From the IMG/VR virus record IMGVR_UViG_3300031576_000016, positions 29,579 to 93,578 of that record: 64,000 nucleotides of DNA. One strand, written 5' to 3'. Under the pieces are notes generated by a model, which ran no database searches, was not told where the DNA came from, and saw only the letters and a list, made by a program, of their open reading frames with translations. Position 1 is the first letter of the stretch; the number at the start of each line of letters is the position of its first letter. The DNA is from a virus. The position numbers and the translations under genes are program-made. This document shows, piece by piece, positions 41,059 through 49,214 of the stretch.

Positions 41059-41871
41059 GTGGGAAAAAGTAAAGGCATTCTTTATTTCATTGTGGCGAGC
41101 AAGCGAGCAGTCGTCGCGGCCGTGAGCCTATGTGCGCTTCGCAAAGTCTATGACGGCCCGGTTCACATCGCCACTTCAACGTTCAGCGACTGGCACAAGA
41201 TAGCTCATCAAATCGTTGCGGACAAGCGCTTGAATCTGACGTGCAGCGATGTGCCGATTGTGCAGGTGAGGCGGCACGCGGTTCACACCAGTAAGACGTG
41301 GCTCCATCGGTATACGCCGTTTGACAGCACACTCTTCCTTGACGCGGACACCATCCCCGTTGGCGACTTCGATGAGGTCTGGCCTGTTGGCGACGAGATG
41401 GTTCTGACGCAGTTCTCGAACTGGTACAGTTGCGGTCAGCGCATCAAGAACCGCATTCATTGGTGGGACGGCGTGAGGCCGGACCTGGTGAAGCCGGCCA
41501 TCGACGGAGCCTATGCTGCGGTGAACACCGGTGTCCTGGGTTTCACGCGGAACACAGTGATGTTGGAACCGTGGCACCAACTGACAGTCGAAGGGGCCAA
41601 GACATTCATCCCAGATGAGATTGCTGCGCAACTCATCTACTTCAAATACGAGCATCGGTTGCTCGATGACCGCTTCAACTGCTCGCCGCAGTTCGGAGCG
41701 AACAAGAACGATGCCCGCATCTGGCACTGTCACGGTGGCAAGCATCTTCATCCGACCACGGCACCGCTGTGGACGCATACCCTCCAGGAATGCTGGCGGA
41801 AAAACATTGGCCACATCCAGTCGTGGATGACCCAACAAGAGCGCGAAAGGTACGCGAAATGTATATCGTAG
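41059..41871 (+). CDS. GT8-like glycosyltransferase
   Basis: A 270-residue protein starting at GTG 41,059, preceded by GGAAGGGG. The motif TLFLDADTIPVGDFDEVW is the DxD site of glycogenin/GT8-type enzymes; NTGVLGFTRNT and the C-terminal WHCHGGKH (HxxGxK-like) also match the family. An upstream in-frame extension would run into the methyltransferase gene. Sugar and acceptor unknown. Confidence 0.72.
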   Translation: MGKSKGILYFIVASKRAVVAAVSLCALRKVYDGPVHIATSTFSDWHKIAHQIVADKRLNLTCSDVPIVQVRRHAVHTSKTWLHRYTPFDSTLFLDADTIPVGDFDEVWPVGDEMVLTQFSNWYSCGQRIKNRIHWWDGVRPDLVKPAIDGAYAAVNTGVLGFTRNTVMLEPWHQLTVEGAKTFIPDEIAAQLIYFKYEHRLLDDRFNCSPQFGANKNDARIWHCHGGKHLHPTTAPLWTHTLQECWRKNIGHIQSWMTQQERERYAKCIS

Positions 41872-42785
41872 ACGTGATTGACCCCGCCGAGTATTCGACG
41901 GTGACCGTCCACTTCTCCCTTCAAGACCTCTGCAAGAAGATGGATTGGGAGTATGTGCCTGTTGAGCTATGGACCGCTCACAAGAACAACCCGCCTCAGC
42001 CACAGAGACAACACGACAAGGGCATCATCGTGTTCGCGGCCGCGCGGCTGAAGATTGACCGCGTGAAGACTTCGGACTTGAAGGCTGCCTACCCGACAGC
42101 GAAGCTCGTGTGCCTGGGCTCGGATACCATCTGGTACTTGAAAGGCCGGTCAACAACCGGCATGGTAGACCGCATCAAGAACACGGAGTTCATGACTCCG
42201 TATGATTGCGATTTGTTCCTGGACCTGATTGATGAGGTCGTTGACGCCTACAACTCCAAGGGCATCAACAGCGACACCTGGATGTGGTCGGTCTCCGAGC
42301 GTCTCTTGAACGACTTCCTGAGCCGGCCGCGCGGGGAGCCCACCAAGGACTTCATCGGATTGTGGCACCTGAACAACATGACCAGGCACAACATCTGGCA
42401 CACCATCGACCGCGCCGGCAAGACCTCTATCCGCAGCGGCCAGGTCAACTACAATCTGGACGAACTCTTCTCTGCTTATGCCTCGTGTCGGTTCACCATC
42501 GGGACCACGTCACCTTCCTGGACGACTCCCTACCGGACGATGAAGGGCTTCCGGGACTGGATTGGCCCGCCCTGCGGTAGCGTGCTCATCTACGACAACC
42601 ATCCGGACATCCTTCGGAAGTACACGTGCTGCCCGACTTACGATTACAACCGCCCCGACGAAATCATCACGCTCGCGAAGACCATCGACCGCGAAGCGGT
42701 CCTGCGCGAACAGGTGCAGTGGGCAAAGGACTACTGCATCGACAAACAGTTCCTTCGTCTCTTTCGGAAGCACAAGCTCGTATGA
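41859..42785 (+). CDS. GT-B-like glycosyltransferase (CgeB/GT1-like)
   Basis: A 308-residue protein starting at ATG 41,859 within the end of the previous gene. The N-terminal half (KGIIVFAAARLK, AKLVCLGSDTIWYL) is Rossmann-like. The C-terminal half has the order found in GT-B donor domains: YASCRFTIGTT, then KGFRDWIGPPCGSVLIYDN and a C-terminal helix. A conserved EALA motif of GT4 enzymes is not evident, so it is closer to CgeB-type proteins. Assignment is moderate. Confidence 0.5.
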   Translation: MYIVDVIDPAEYSTVTVHFSLQDLCKKMDWEYVPVELWTAHKNNPPQPQRQHDKGIIVFAAARLKIDRVKTSDLKAAYPTAKLVCLGSDTIWYLKGRSTTGMVDRIKNTEFMTPYDCDLFLDLIDEVVDAYNSKGINSDTWMWSVSERLLNDFLSRPRGEPTKDFIGLWHLNNMTRHNIWHTIDRAGKTSIRSGQVNYNLDELFSAYASCRFTIGTTSPSWTTPYRTMKGFRDWIGPPCGSVLIYDNHPDILRKYTCCPTYDYNRPDEIITLAKTIDREAVLREQVQWAKDYCIDKQFLRLFRKHKLV

Positions 42786-43504
42786 ACGTCGAGTTCGTCA
42801 CCCATTGTTGGCGCTACAGCCGGTTGCTCTGCTACCAGTTGTCGTCGTTCCATCTCTTCGCACCGCCTTCGGTAACCGTCACCATCTGCTACGCAGAAGA
42901 CGATGCGCCCACGGCCGACATGGTCCGCTATTTCGTTTGGGGTCTCAAGGGCGAGGCGTCCAACGGGCCAGTATGGAATCCGATGCCGATGAGCAGGGAA
43001 GAGGTCTGTCGCCGTGCCATCGGCCGCAACCGCGCGGCTCTGGCGTCGAAAGCGGACTGGCTCTGGTTCGCTGACTGCGACTATTGGTTCGGCGCGAGGC
43101 TGTTCCTGGCCCTCTCGACCCTGGCTGGCATTGCCCCCGAGCACAACCTGGTCTATCCTGGCGAGATTGTCCAGTGTTCCCAGGCTGAGGGGGACCGCCT
43201 GATTGACCTGGTGACCGGCCCGGACGTGAAGACGCTCTGCCCGACCTGCGATTCATTCCCCACGCACGCCTTCTGGAAGGCCATAGGAGGCGTCCAAATC
43301 GTCCGAGGGGAGTGGGCACGCCTCAACGGGTACTGCAAGGCTCACAAGCGGCACCAGAGGCCCACAGGGGCCTGGGCACGGAACGTGGAAGATGTGACGT
43401 TTAGGCAAGACATGGGGACTGCCGGGCACCGCATCAAACTCCCGGACGTGGTGAGGATTCGACATGGCCGGCGCGGGGGCTATGGCGGGGACGTGCTCAA
43501 CTGA
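42782..43504 (+). CDS. GT-A-like glycosyltransferase
   Basis: A 240-residue protein whose ATG overlaps the upstream TGA. WLWFADCDYWFGARLF carries a DxD site; AAIGRNRAALAS before it and FPTHAFWKAIGGVQIV after it fit the donor and acceptor halves of a small family 2-like transferase. The C-terminus is strongly basic. It is the last gene of the plus-strand glycan run; 35 bases separate it from the next small gene. Confidence 0.58.
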   Translation: MNVEFVTHCWRYSRLLCYQLSSFHLFAPPSVTVTICYAEDDAPTADMVRYFVWGLKGEASNGPVWNPMPMSREEVCRRAIGRNRAALASKADWLWFADCDYWFGARLFLALSTLAGIAPEHNLVYPGEIVQCSQAEGDRLIDLVTGPDVKTLCPTCDSFPTHAFWKAIGGVQIVRGEWARLNGYCKAHKRHQRPTGAWARNVEDVTFRQDMGTAGHRIKLPDVVRIRHGRRGGYGGDVLN

Positions 43505-43505
43505 C

Positions 43506-43539
43506 GGTCGGTGTATATCCTGGTGAAAGGAGACCGACC
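43506..43539 (+). promoter_or_regulatory. Inverted repeat enclosing the SD of the 68-residue gene
   Basis: GGTCGGT (43,506-43,512) and ACCGACC (43,533-43,539) are perfect complements. The loop contains AAAGGAG and the 3' arm ends directly before the ATG at 43,540. The stem would place the SD in a loop and the start codon at the stem base. Confidence 0.45.
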
Positions 43540-43746
43540 ATGCCAGACATCGTTTACATTCAGGGGCAGAAGGTGAAGAACGCCACAACGGACTTCGACA
43601 ACTTCGAGACCCCGGCCCCGGCAATCAAATTGCCAGGGAACATGGTCGTGGGTGGTGAGTTGGATTTGTCCATCGGCACCGCACCCGCGACAATGAGTCA
43701 GCGCGGCGACTCCATCGTGTGGATGGGCGACCGCAAGATGTCCTAA
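43540..43746 (+). CDS. Small protein, unknown
   Basis: A 68-residue protein with AAAGGAG about 7 bases upstream. It is beta-rich (MPDIVYIQGQKVKNATTDF; NMVVGGELDLSIG), without cysteine or membrane segment. It sits alone between the plus-strand glycan genes and the bidirectional terminator. Unknown function; codon pattern and SD support that it is expressed. Confidence 0.6.
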   Translation: MPDIVYIQGQKVKNATTDFDNFETPAPAIKLPGNMVVGGELDLSIGTAPATMSQRGDSIVWMGDRKMS

Positions 43747-43753
43747 AACGAAA

Positions 43754-43774
43754 GAGGCCGGCATTGCCGGCCTC
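43754..43774. terminator. Bidirectional terminator between convergent operons
   Basis: A perfect 9-bp stem GAGGCCGGC (43,754-43,762) and GCCGGCCTC (43,766-43,774). Read on the minus strand, TTTCGTTTT follows the stem; on the plus strand a looser T-rich stretch (ATCGTTTCATTT) follows. Flanking genes converge here. Confidence 0.85.
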
Positions 43775-43786
43775 CATCGTTTCATT

Positions 43787-44149
43787 TCACTTCTCGGTTG
43801 GTTCGGGCTCACCCCGATACTTCGTCCAACCCTTGCCCTTGCTGTCGTAGGTTCCTTCTTTGCGACTCGGCTTGCCCTGAGCGGTGAGCTTGCGAATCGG
43901 GAACAAGTGCCCCTTCTTCGCCTTGCTCTGGCCCAGGCTCAGTCGAGCGCTACAGTCCAGGCACTGGTACTCGTAGTAGTCGTCGCCGTTGACCGTGCGG
44001 ACCGCGAACCGAAGGTTCGTCTTCTTGCACGCGCCGCACTCACGCTCACCAAACACTTCCTGAGTGTCAGCAAGCAGCTTGAAGAGTTCGGCCGGCGTTC
44101 CAGCTTCAAGCTCGAAGCTGACCAGCGGCGTTGCGAATGTTGCCTTCAT
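43787..44149 (-). CDS. Zinc-ribbon protein next to annealing protein
   Basis: A 120-residue protein. The start at 44,149 (MKATFATPLV) is preceded by GAGGG; a TTG further upstream lacks an SD. A four-cysteine ribbon (ECGACKK at about residues 37-42 and YQCLDCSA about 25 residues later) sits between an N-terminal strand region and a basic, glycine-rich C-terminus. Last gene of the minus-strand operon, behind the putative recombinase; it may act in DNA or RNA binding. Confidence 0.6.
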   Translation of the reverse strand: MKATFATPLVSFELEAGTPAELFKLLADTQEVFGERECGACKKTNLRFAVRTVNGDDYYEYQCLDCSARLSLGQSKAKKGHLFPIRKLTAQGKPSRKEGTYDSKGKGWTKYRGEPEPTEK

Positions 44150-44213
44150 TGAACAAAAGCCCTCAAAAGTTTTCGCCAAAGTTTCTCAAGAAATCAGCGC
44201 GTGGCGAGCCCGC

Positions 44214-45038
44214 TTACTTCTTCCAATTCGGGTCATAACCCTTTACGTCATCAGGGATTTTCGTCGGGTCGTTCTGCAAAGAACTCAGGTGTTGAATCAT
44301 CTTCGCAGCAGTGCCGTGCGGAACGTCGTCGATGGACTTGTACTTGCGGCTGCCGGCGTTGATGTAGCCAAGGACGCTGATGTCGCACCGTTTGCACAGA
44401 GCCACGATGAACTGGACCTGGCTGGGAGCGATGACGCCGTTGACGCCGCTTTCTTCGAGCGGAACCTTGGTCTTCTCTTCGGCGGCGATGACGCGCTGAA
44501 GCTGAAGGGCCTTCCGGAGGCAGCGGGCTTCGGCGCGAGTGGCAGCTGTCGAACACGGATAGCGAGCGAACTCAAGCTCGGTGTTGCCGTAGAACACGTC
44601 GGCCACGTCGGAGAACTTCACCTTGATGGCTCCCTGACCTTCAGCCAGGTCCTCGGGACGGCACCACAGGAACTTCAGCTTGTACACGACGGTCGCGACG
44701 GAGAGCTTGCCGCCGGAGACTTCATCGACCAAGACGTGGGGCGCGGTGATGACCTGGCAGGTGCTCTCGATGATGGGGCCGAGCAGAAGGCGAGCCACGC
44801 GCCGGAGACCGGCGACGAACGGGTTGCCTTCGTTGTCCACTTCGTCCGGCTGGAACTTGGAAAGCACATAGTCGGACCAAGCCGGGTCGGTCATGGTCGG
44901 AGCTTCTTGAACCGGTGCCTTCTCCTCTTCCTGCTCATCGGGCTCCAGGTCAGCCACGGTTTCGAGTAGAGCGGAGTCGTCTTGCGGCTCACAGTTCTCC
45001 AATAGGGAATCCGGTTTCGTCGTTTTTCGTTCTGGCAT
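44214..45038 (-). CDS. Rad52/RecT-like single-strand annealing protein (putative)
   Basis: A 274-residue protein; start 45,038 (MPERKTT) set by GGAG 9 bases upstream. An acidic N-terminus (to about residue 55) precedes the core. The segment ARYPCSTAATRAEARCLRKALQL follows the AxTRAxxRALR helix seen in Rad52, Erf and Redbeta-type annealing proteins, and a strand region (VVYKLKFLW, IKVKFSDVADVF) precedes it. The C-terminus (SQVQFIVALCKRCDI, KSIDDVPHG) is a separate helical domain. Neighbouring HTH and zinc-ribbon genes suggest a small recombination module. The annealing role is inferred from motif pattern. Confidence 0.55.
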   Translation of the reverse strand: MPERKTTKPDSLLENCEPQDDSALLETVADLEPDEQEEEKAPVQEAPTMTDPAWSDYVLSKFQPDEVDNEGNPFVAGLRRVARLLLGPIIESTCQVITAPHVLVDEVSGGKLSVATVVYKLKFLWCRPEDLAEGQGAIKVKFSDVADVFYGNTELEFARYPCSTAATRAEARCLRKALQLQRVIAAEEKTKVPLEESGVNGVIAPSQVQFIVALCKRCDISVLGYINAGSRKYKSIDDVPHGTAAKMIQHLSSLQNDPTKIPDDVKGYDPNWKK

Positions 45039-45312
45039 ACTCTTGCACTCCTTTGCGAATACGTTCGCGGACTTCAACTTCTCGGGGTCGCCCCTTTGTG
45101 GGATGAGGGTGTCGCCCCTTTTTCAACGCTTGCTTCTGTGCTTCGCTGCGGGTTCGTCGTTCCAGACCATGATGCACCAAAGCGCGGCGGACCATGTTCG
45201 GATACGTGCCCTTCTCTTGGGCCAGTTCATAGGTACTTCGATTGCCCAGGACGTATTCCTGCGTAAGATACGCGGCACCGGCTGGGCCCATCAACCAGTC
45301 TTTTACTGACAT
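44989..45312 (-). CDS. Helix-turn-helix DNA-binding protein
   Basis: A 107-residue basic protein. STYELAQEKGTYPNMVRRALVHHG fits a helix-turn-helix with recognition helix, followed by ERRTRSEAQKQALKKG and HPTKGRPRE, an arrangement seen in small phage DNA-binding proteins associated with recombination genes. It overlaps the downstream annealing gene by 50 bases and the upstream gene by 10. Confidence 0.6.
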   Translation of the reverse strand: MSVKDWLMGPAGAAYLTQEYVLGNRSTYELAQEKGTYPNMVRRALVHHGLERRTRSEAQKQALKKGRHPHPTKGRPREVEVRERIRKGVQEYARTKNDETGFPIGEL

Positions 45313-45779
45313 AGTCCGACGATTGCCTCGATGTTGAAATCGTCAACAACGTAGGACACGTTGCGATTCCAGCAGTCCTCGATGGCCCGCTGATGCTCTT
45401 TGCTTCGTGCGATGAGTGCGATGTTGGGATTTGCGTAGATAGACTTGAGAGTGGAATAATGCTTGTCCTGTATTCGCAACCACTCCAGGTCCCACACATA
45501 GAAGAGCTTTCTCTTGGGGCCTGGAAACTTCAACACTTTGTCGGCGGTGAGCAACGTCGTAGCAATAATAGTACCGTCGTACCCATATGCTTCGACCAGT
45601 TGCATCGACGCGAAATTCATGGTAGGCACGCAGGGGCGGAACAAGTTCTCGTAGAACGCAATGAAATCTACATCGTGCCGCTGACCCATCAACTGGTTCA
45701 CGCGGGCAATCATAAAGTAGTTCAGTTGTGTTGGTCCGAGATTAGTGACCGCCACTGCGAGCTTTGTACGCTGTGACAT
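45303..45779 (-). CDS. Glycosyltransferase-like N-terminal domain protein
   Basis: A 158-residue protein. It looks like the first half of a GT-B enzyme: VAVTNLGPTQLNYFMIARVN, DFIAFYENLF, GTIIATTLLTADKVL, YVWDLEWLR and IALIARSKEHQRAIEDCW. No second nucleotide-binding domain follows, so it may be a stand-alone partner or a shortened transferase. Its ATG overlaps the TAA of the upstream gene by one base. Confidence 0.5.
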   Translation of the reverse strand: MSQRTKLAVAVTNLGPTQLNYFMIARVNQLMGQRHDVDFIAFYENLFRPCVPTMNFASMQLVEAYGYDGTIIATTLLTADKVLKFPGPKRKLFYVWDLEWLRIQDKHYSTLKSIYANPNIALIARSKEHQRAIEDCWNRNVSYVVDDFNIEAIVGLCQ

Positions 45780-45991
45780 TAGATGCCGGCTCCTTCTTCA
45801 AAAAAATCGTTCAGTTCCATAACCACAACTCGTTTGGTATTCCACAACGGTCTCTGCGTTTGCTTGTGACACGTGAGTGTCGCGTTACCATTCGGCTGGT
45901 GCGTCAGAAAACGCCCGCCGGGGCCGACGTTGATTGGAGATACACCACGTTTGATGTTGACCTCGAAATAACAATCGTCATGCACAATCAC
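45779..45991 (-). CDS. Small protein, unknown
   Basis: A 70-residue protein with a GTG start overlapping the upstream TGA (GTGA) and its own stop overlapping the next start. Compact, beta-rich sequence (CYFEVNIKRGVSPINVG, KRVVVMELNDFFEEG) with a single TCHK cysteine. The tight coupling on both sides supports that it is real. Function unknown. Confidence 0.55.
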   Translation of the reverse strand: MIVHDDCYFEVNIKRGVSPINVGPGGRFLTHQPNGNATLTCHKQTQRPLWNTKRVVVMELNDFFEEGAGI

Positions 45992-46968
45992 TTGATAAAC
46001 CTCCGGCGGTAGTCGTGAACGGCTTGCCTGATGCCGTGGGACAGTGGCGTCAGAGCGAGTTCACCAAGCGACAGTTTCATGCGGTTGAGCACGAGCCGCT
46101 TGCGTAGTTGGCCGTCTTGCTTCTCTGTGTCCCAGCTAATCTTACCCTCGAAGCCGGCAGTGGAGGCAACCAATGTTGCCAGGTCCTTGATGGATAGTTC
46201 TTGGCCGGTGCCGAGATTGACGGGATAGTCCGACTCGTCGAAGTCCTCCATCGTCTTGACGAGCAATTGTGCTGCGTCTTCCACGTAAAGGAACTCGCGC
46301 ATGGGCCGGCCCGAGCCCCAGAGTGTCACTTCGGTACGATGCTCGGCCACTGCATCGCAGAACTTTTTGATGAGCCCGCCCATGACCTTGGTTCGTTCCG
46401 GGTCGTAGCTGTCGCCGGGTCCATACAAGGTAGTAGGACACGCGCACACGGCATTCAACTGGTACTGCTCGCGATAATAGCGAGAGGCGAGTTGGATGTT
46501 ACGTTTGGCGTAGCCATGACACGCCACGGAGCGATGCGGCTCGCCATCGAAAAAGTATAGTTCGTCAAGCAGTCCTTCTTCGCGGCCGTCTTTGGTCAAG
46601 AATATCTGGTCGTCCGGATAAGCGCAGGAGGCGACGACGGAGACAACCTTCTTGACTTTCGCTTTGGCCGCAATGTCCAGCAGGTAGCAGCCCATGACTG
46701 TGTTGCGCATGAAGATGTCTGCGGGGAACTTCCGGTTGAACTCGATGCCGCCGTTGTAGCCGGCCAGATGGAAGACATAGTCTGGCTGCGTCTTTTGGAA
46801 GCCTCGCACCAGGTCATACGGGTCCATCAAGTTGTGGCCATGTGGCCAGCACATCACTGTGGTGTCGTCCTTGTAGAACTTCTTGCGAAGCCGCTCGATG
46901 AGATGGCGTCCGAGGAAGCCAAAGCCGCCCGTCACAACAATCCTACTGCCGTTGAGGTCGATACTCAC
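45988..46968 (-). CDS. GDP-L-fucose synthase-like SDR
   Basis: A 326-residue NAD(P)-dependent sugar epimerase/reductase. Start at GTG 46,968 is favoured by GGAG 8 bases upstream. The Rossmann motif is VTGGFGFLG; the body (PTTLYGPGDSYDPE, LWGSGRPMREFLYVEDAAQLL) is characteristic of GDP-4-keto-6-deoxymannose epimerase-reductase. The catalytic YxxxK is unusual: the tyrosine position before AK is His (CHGYAK). Such enzymes make 6-deoxy-hexose or 6-deoxy-heptose nucleotide sugars. It lies in the core of the sugar operon. Confidence 0.78.
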   Translation of the reverse strand: MSIDLNGSRIVVTGGFGFLGRHLIERLRKKFYKDDTTVMCWPHGHNLMDPYDLVRGFQKTQPDYVFHLAGYNGGIEFNRKFPADIFMRNTVMGCYLLDIAAKAKVKKVVSVVASCAYPDDQIFLTKDGREEGLLDELYFFDGEPHRSVACHGYAKRNIQLASRYYREQYQLNAVCACPTTLYGPGDSYDPERTKVMGGLIKKFCDAVAEHRTEVTLWGSGRPMREFLYVEDAAQLLVKTMEDFDESDYPVNLGTGQELSIKDLATLVASTAGFEGKISWDTEKQDGQLRKRLVLNRMKLSLGELALTPLSHGIRQAVHDYRRRFIK

Positions 46969-47956
46969 GAATGTTCTCCTTGTCAGCGAATATGACGCAG
47001 GAGCCGTCATAGTCGAACTTGAATGGTATGTGAATGAAAGTGGGCAATGCTGCGATGATGGCCGCGTGTTTCTCTGGAGGGGCAATGAGCATCAGGCAAC
47101 CGCCGCCGCCGGCACCCATCAGCTTACCGCCCCACGCGCCGCTCAGACGAGCCTTCACATAGGCTTCGTTGATTGTCGCATTCGAGATGTGCGGCGAGAA
47201 GCTGCTTTTGATTCGCCAGCTTTGGTCAATCAGGCTTCCGAGTTGTTCATAGTCGCCTTTGCGAAGAGCTTCGACGCCACGCTCGGCAAGTCGAATCATC
47301 GCCCACTGCTCTTCCTTTTTGTCTGCAAGCTGAGGCGCGTAGGTTTTGGCAACCTCAGAAGCTGTTCGGCTGATGCCGGTGAAGAACAACATCATGTGCT
47401 GCTCCAGGAGCACATCGTCGAAGTCCCAATTCGAGGAGACGCGAATCTCTCCGTTTGGTTTGAAGGTGACGATTTGCGCGCCCCCTCCATGAGCAGCGAA
47501 GGTTTGGTCCTGGCATCCGACTGTCTCCCCCATCCTCTTCTGCTCAATGTGGATGGCGTCATCGCGGAGTTCTTCCTTGAGCTTCAGCTTGCCATGCAAA
47601 GCACTCAGCGAGTGAATGAGTCCAACCACGAACGAAGACGACGAGCCCGTCCCTGAACGCCCCGGGAGGTCAGAGAAGTGAAAGATTTCGTAGCCGTGGT
47701 CCTCCAACTCCAGGTGTTGGATTGTAGCCTTGATAGCGCGGTGCTCAATTTCCAAATTGCTATTGACCGTTTCAATGGCCGAGTAAACCACGCGCGTTTT
47801 GTATTCGTGGAACGGTGGTAGAAAGCGCGCAGAGATGTAACTGTATTTGTTGATGGCTACGCCGACAACGATGCCGCCATGTTTCCGGAACCAGCCTGGG
47901 TAATCCGTGCCGCCTCCAAGTAGACTAATCCTGACTGGTGTTCGCGTGATAATCAC
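46943..47956 (-). CDS. hddA: GHMP kinase, D-glycero-D-manno-heptose 7-phosphate kinase-like
   Basis: A 337-residue GHMP sugar kinase. The GTG start at 47,956 follows GGAG and gives the family N-terminus IITRTPVRISLLGGGTDYPGW; an earlier GTG lacks an SD. The ATP loop is PGRSGTGSSSSF, and GAGGGGCLM is the third GHMP motif. It is closest to heptose-7-phosphate kinases (HddA), which form heptose 1,7-bisphosphate from sedoheptulose-derived heptose 7-phosphate. A nucleotidyltransferase gene further up the operon could use the product; the isomerase and HAD phosphatase steps were not seen. Confidence 0.78.
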   Translation of the reverse strand: MIITRTPVRISLLGGGTDYPGWFRKHGGIVVGVAINKYSYISARFLPPFHEYKTRVVYSAIETVNSNLEIEHRAIKATIQHLELEDHGYEIFHFSDLPGRSGTGSSSSFVVGLIHSLSALHGKLKLKEELRDDAIHIEQKRMGETVGCQDQTFAAHGGGAQIVTFKPNGEIRVSSNWDFDDVLLEQHMMLFFTGISRTASEVAKTYAPQLADKKEEQWAMIRLAERGVEALRKGDYEQLGSLIDQSWRIKSSFSPHISNATINEAYVKARLSGAWGGKLMGAGGGGCLMLIAPPEKHAAIIAALPTFIHIPFKFDYDGSCVIFADKENIREYRPQRQ

Positions 47957-48243
47957 TTCGGTTGTCTCCACAGATTGCAATGATGGCACTGCTTGGTGCT
48001 GTGTGTTATGTGGTCGCCCTGGTCAACATCATCAGGTAGTTTGCCGGTGCCTTTGCAGTGTGTGCAAAAAGGCCGCAAATCAAATGGTTTGCCAATCACA
48101 ACCAACTGCACAATCCGCGTCTGGCACTTGAGGCAGATGTCAATCACACCGTTGCAATTGCGAGTGCTGAAGTGGCCCATCCCCTTGTCGGTGTTGAAGG
48201 ACTGGCCGCAACAATCGCATGAGTAGGTCGCGGTCGTTGCCAT
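47953..48243 (-). CDS. Small multi-zinc-knuckle protein
   Basis: A 96-residue protein with four cysteine clusters: CDCCGQSF, CLKCQ, CTHCKGTG and CHHC. It probably binds two or more zinc ions, without a DNA-binding helix recognisable by eye. It is linked to its neighbours by GTGA and TAATG overlaps inside the sugar operon. Small zinc proteins of this kind are common in phages; role unknown. Confidence 0.6.
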   Translation of the reverse strand: MATTATYSCDCCGQSFNTDKGMGHFSTRNCNGVIDICLKCQTRIVQLVVIGKPFDLRPFCTHCKGTGKLPDDVDQGDHITHSTKQCHHCNLWRQPK

Positions 48244-49214
48244 TATGCGTTCCTCATTTTGGCCATCGCTTCGCGAGGCAGGAGGCGAAATAGCTCCACC
48301 ACTTCGTTGATGCCCTGTTCCAGAGGATGCTCTAACTGAAAGCCGGTGCTGAGAATCTTGGCGTTGGAGACCAGGTAGTTACGCTGGTCCGGGTCGCGAC
48401 CTTCGCCGATTTTCACGGCAGAGTGAGATAGTCCAAGAATGTCGCAAATCTTGTGGGCCAGTTGCAGCTTGGAAATGTTGGCCTTCGGATGGCCCAGGTT
48501 GTAGACGCCATCAGCCAGCACGTGGCCACTGAGAGCAAAGGCGAATGCTCGACACACATCTCGCACATGGACGTAGTTTCGCATGAAGTGCGGCTCGAAG
48601 ATTTCCAGGTACGGCACCGGCTCATAGGCTCGCTGGAAACGAAGGCGGCAGAGTGCGTGCGTGAAATCGTTCACCAATAAGTCGAACCGCATACGTGCGC
48701 TGGCTCCGAAGACTGTGGCCAGGCGAAACACAACTGTGTTGGCCCGGCTTCGCACAACAGATTCCGCTTCGCACTTCGTAATGCCGTACATGGAGATGGG
48801 CTTGAGGGTGTCGGTCTCTTTGCATTCGCCGGTCGCGTCGGTGACCCCGTAACCAGAGTTCGTGTTCGGGTAGACGATGCGCTGATTGGGACTGGCGTTC
48901 TCGACGATGGTCGTGATGGCGTGATGATTGACAGCAGCGGCCGTGGCAGTCATCTTGTCGCACGCCGGAGCCCCGACGATTGCCGCCAGAGGAACAATGG
49001 CGTCAACCTTCTTCAGCAGCTTCTTCATCTGGTCCTTTTGCGTCACATCCTGGTTGACGAACTCGAATAGCGGGTCGCCCACATAGGACGCAAGAGAGTG
49101 GCCGTTCTCATACATGAGATTGTCCACGGCCAGAACGCTGTGGCCGCGAGCTATCAGGTAGCCACAGAGCTTGGAACCAATATATCCCGCCGCGCCTGTG
49201 ATGAGAACTTTCAT
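48243..49214 (-). CDS. NAD-dependent epimerase/dehydratase (SDR)
   Basis: A 323-residue protein; the start at 49,214 (MKVLITGAAGYIG) has AAGGAG 6 bases upstream. It contains the TGxxGxxG cofactor loop, VDNLM, and an intact catalytic YGITK. HFMRNYVHVRDVCRAFAFAL matches extended SDR sugar epimerases such as UDP-glucose 4-epimerase relatives. It is adjacent to and overlapped by another SDR (ATGA), consistent with successive steps on one nucleotide sugar. Confidence 0.8.
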   Translation of the reverse strand: MKVLITGAAGYIGSKLCGYLIARGHSVLAVDNLMYENGHSLASYVGDPLFEFVNQDVTQKDQMKKLLKKVDAIVPLAAIVGAPACDKMTATAAAVNHHAITTIVENASPNQRIVYPNTNSGYGVTDATGECKETDTLKPISMYGITKCEAESVVRSRANTVVFRLATVFGASARMRFDLLVNDFTHALCRLRFQRAYEPVPYLEIFEPHFMRNYVHVRDVCRAFAFALSGHVLADGVYNLGHPKANISKLQLAHKICDILGLSHSAVKIGEGRDPDQRNYLVSNAKILSTGFQLEHPLEQGINEVVELFRLLPREAMAKMRNA

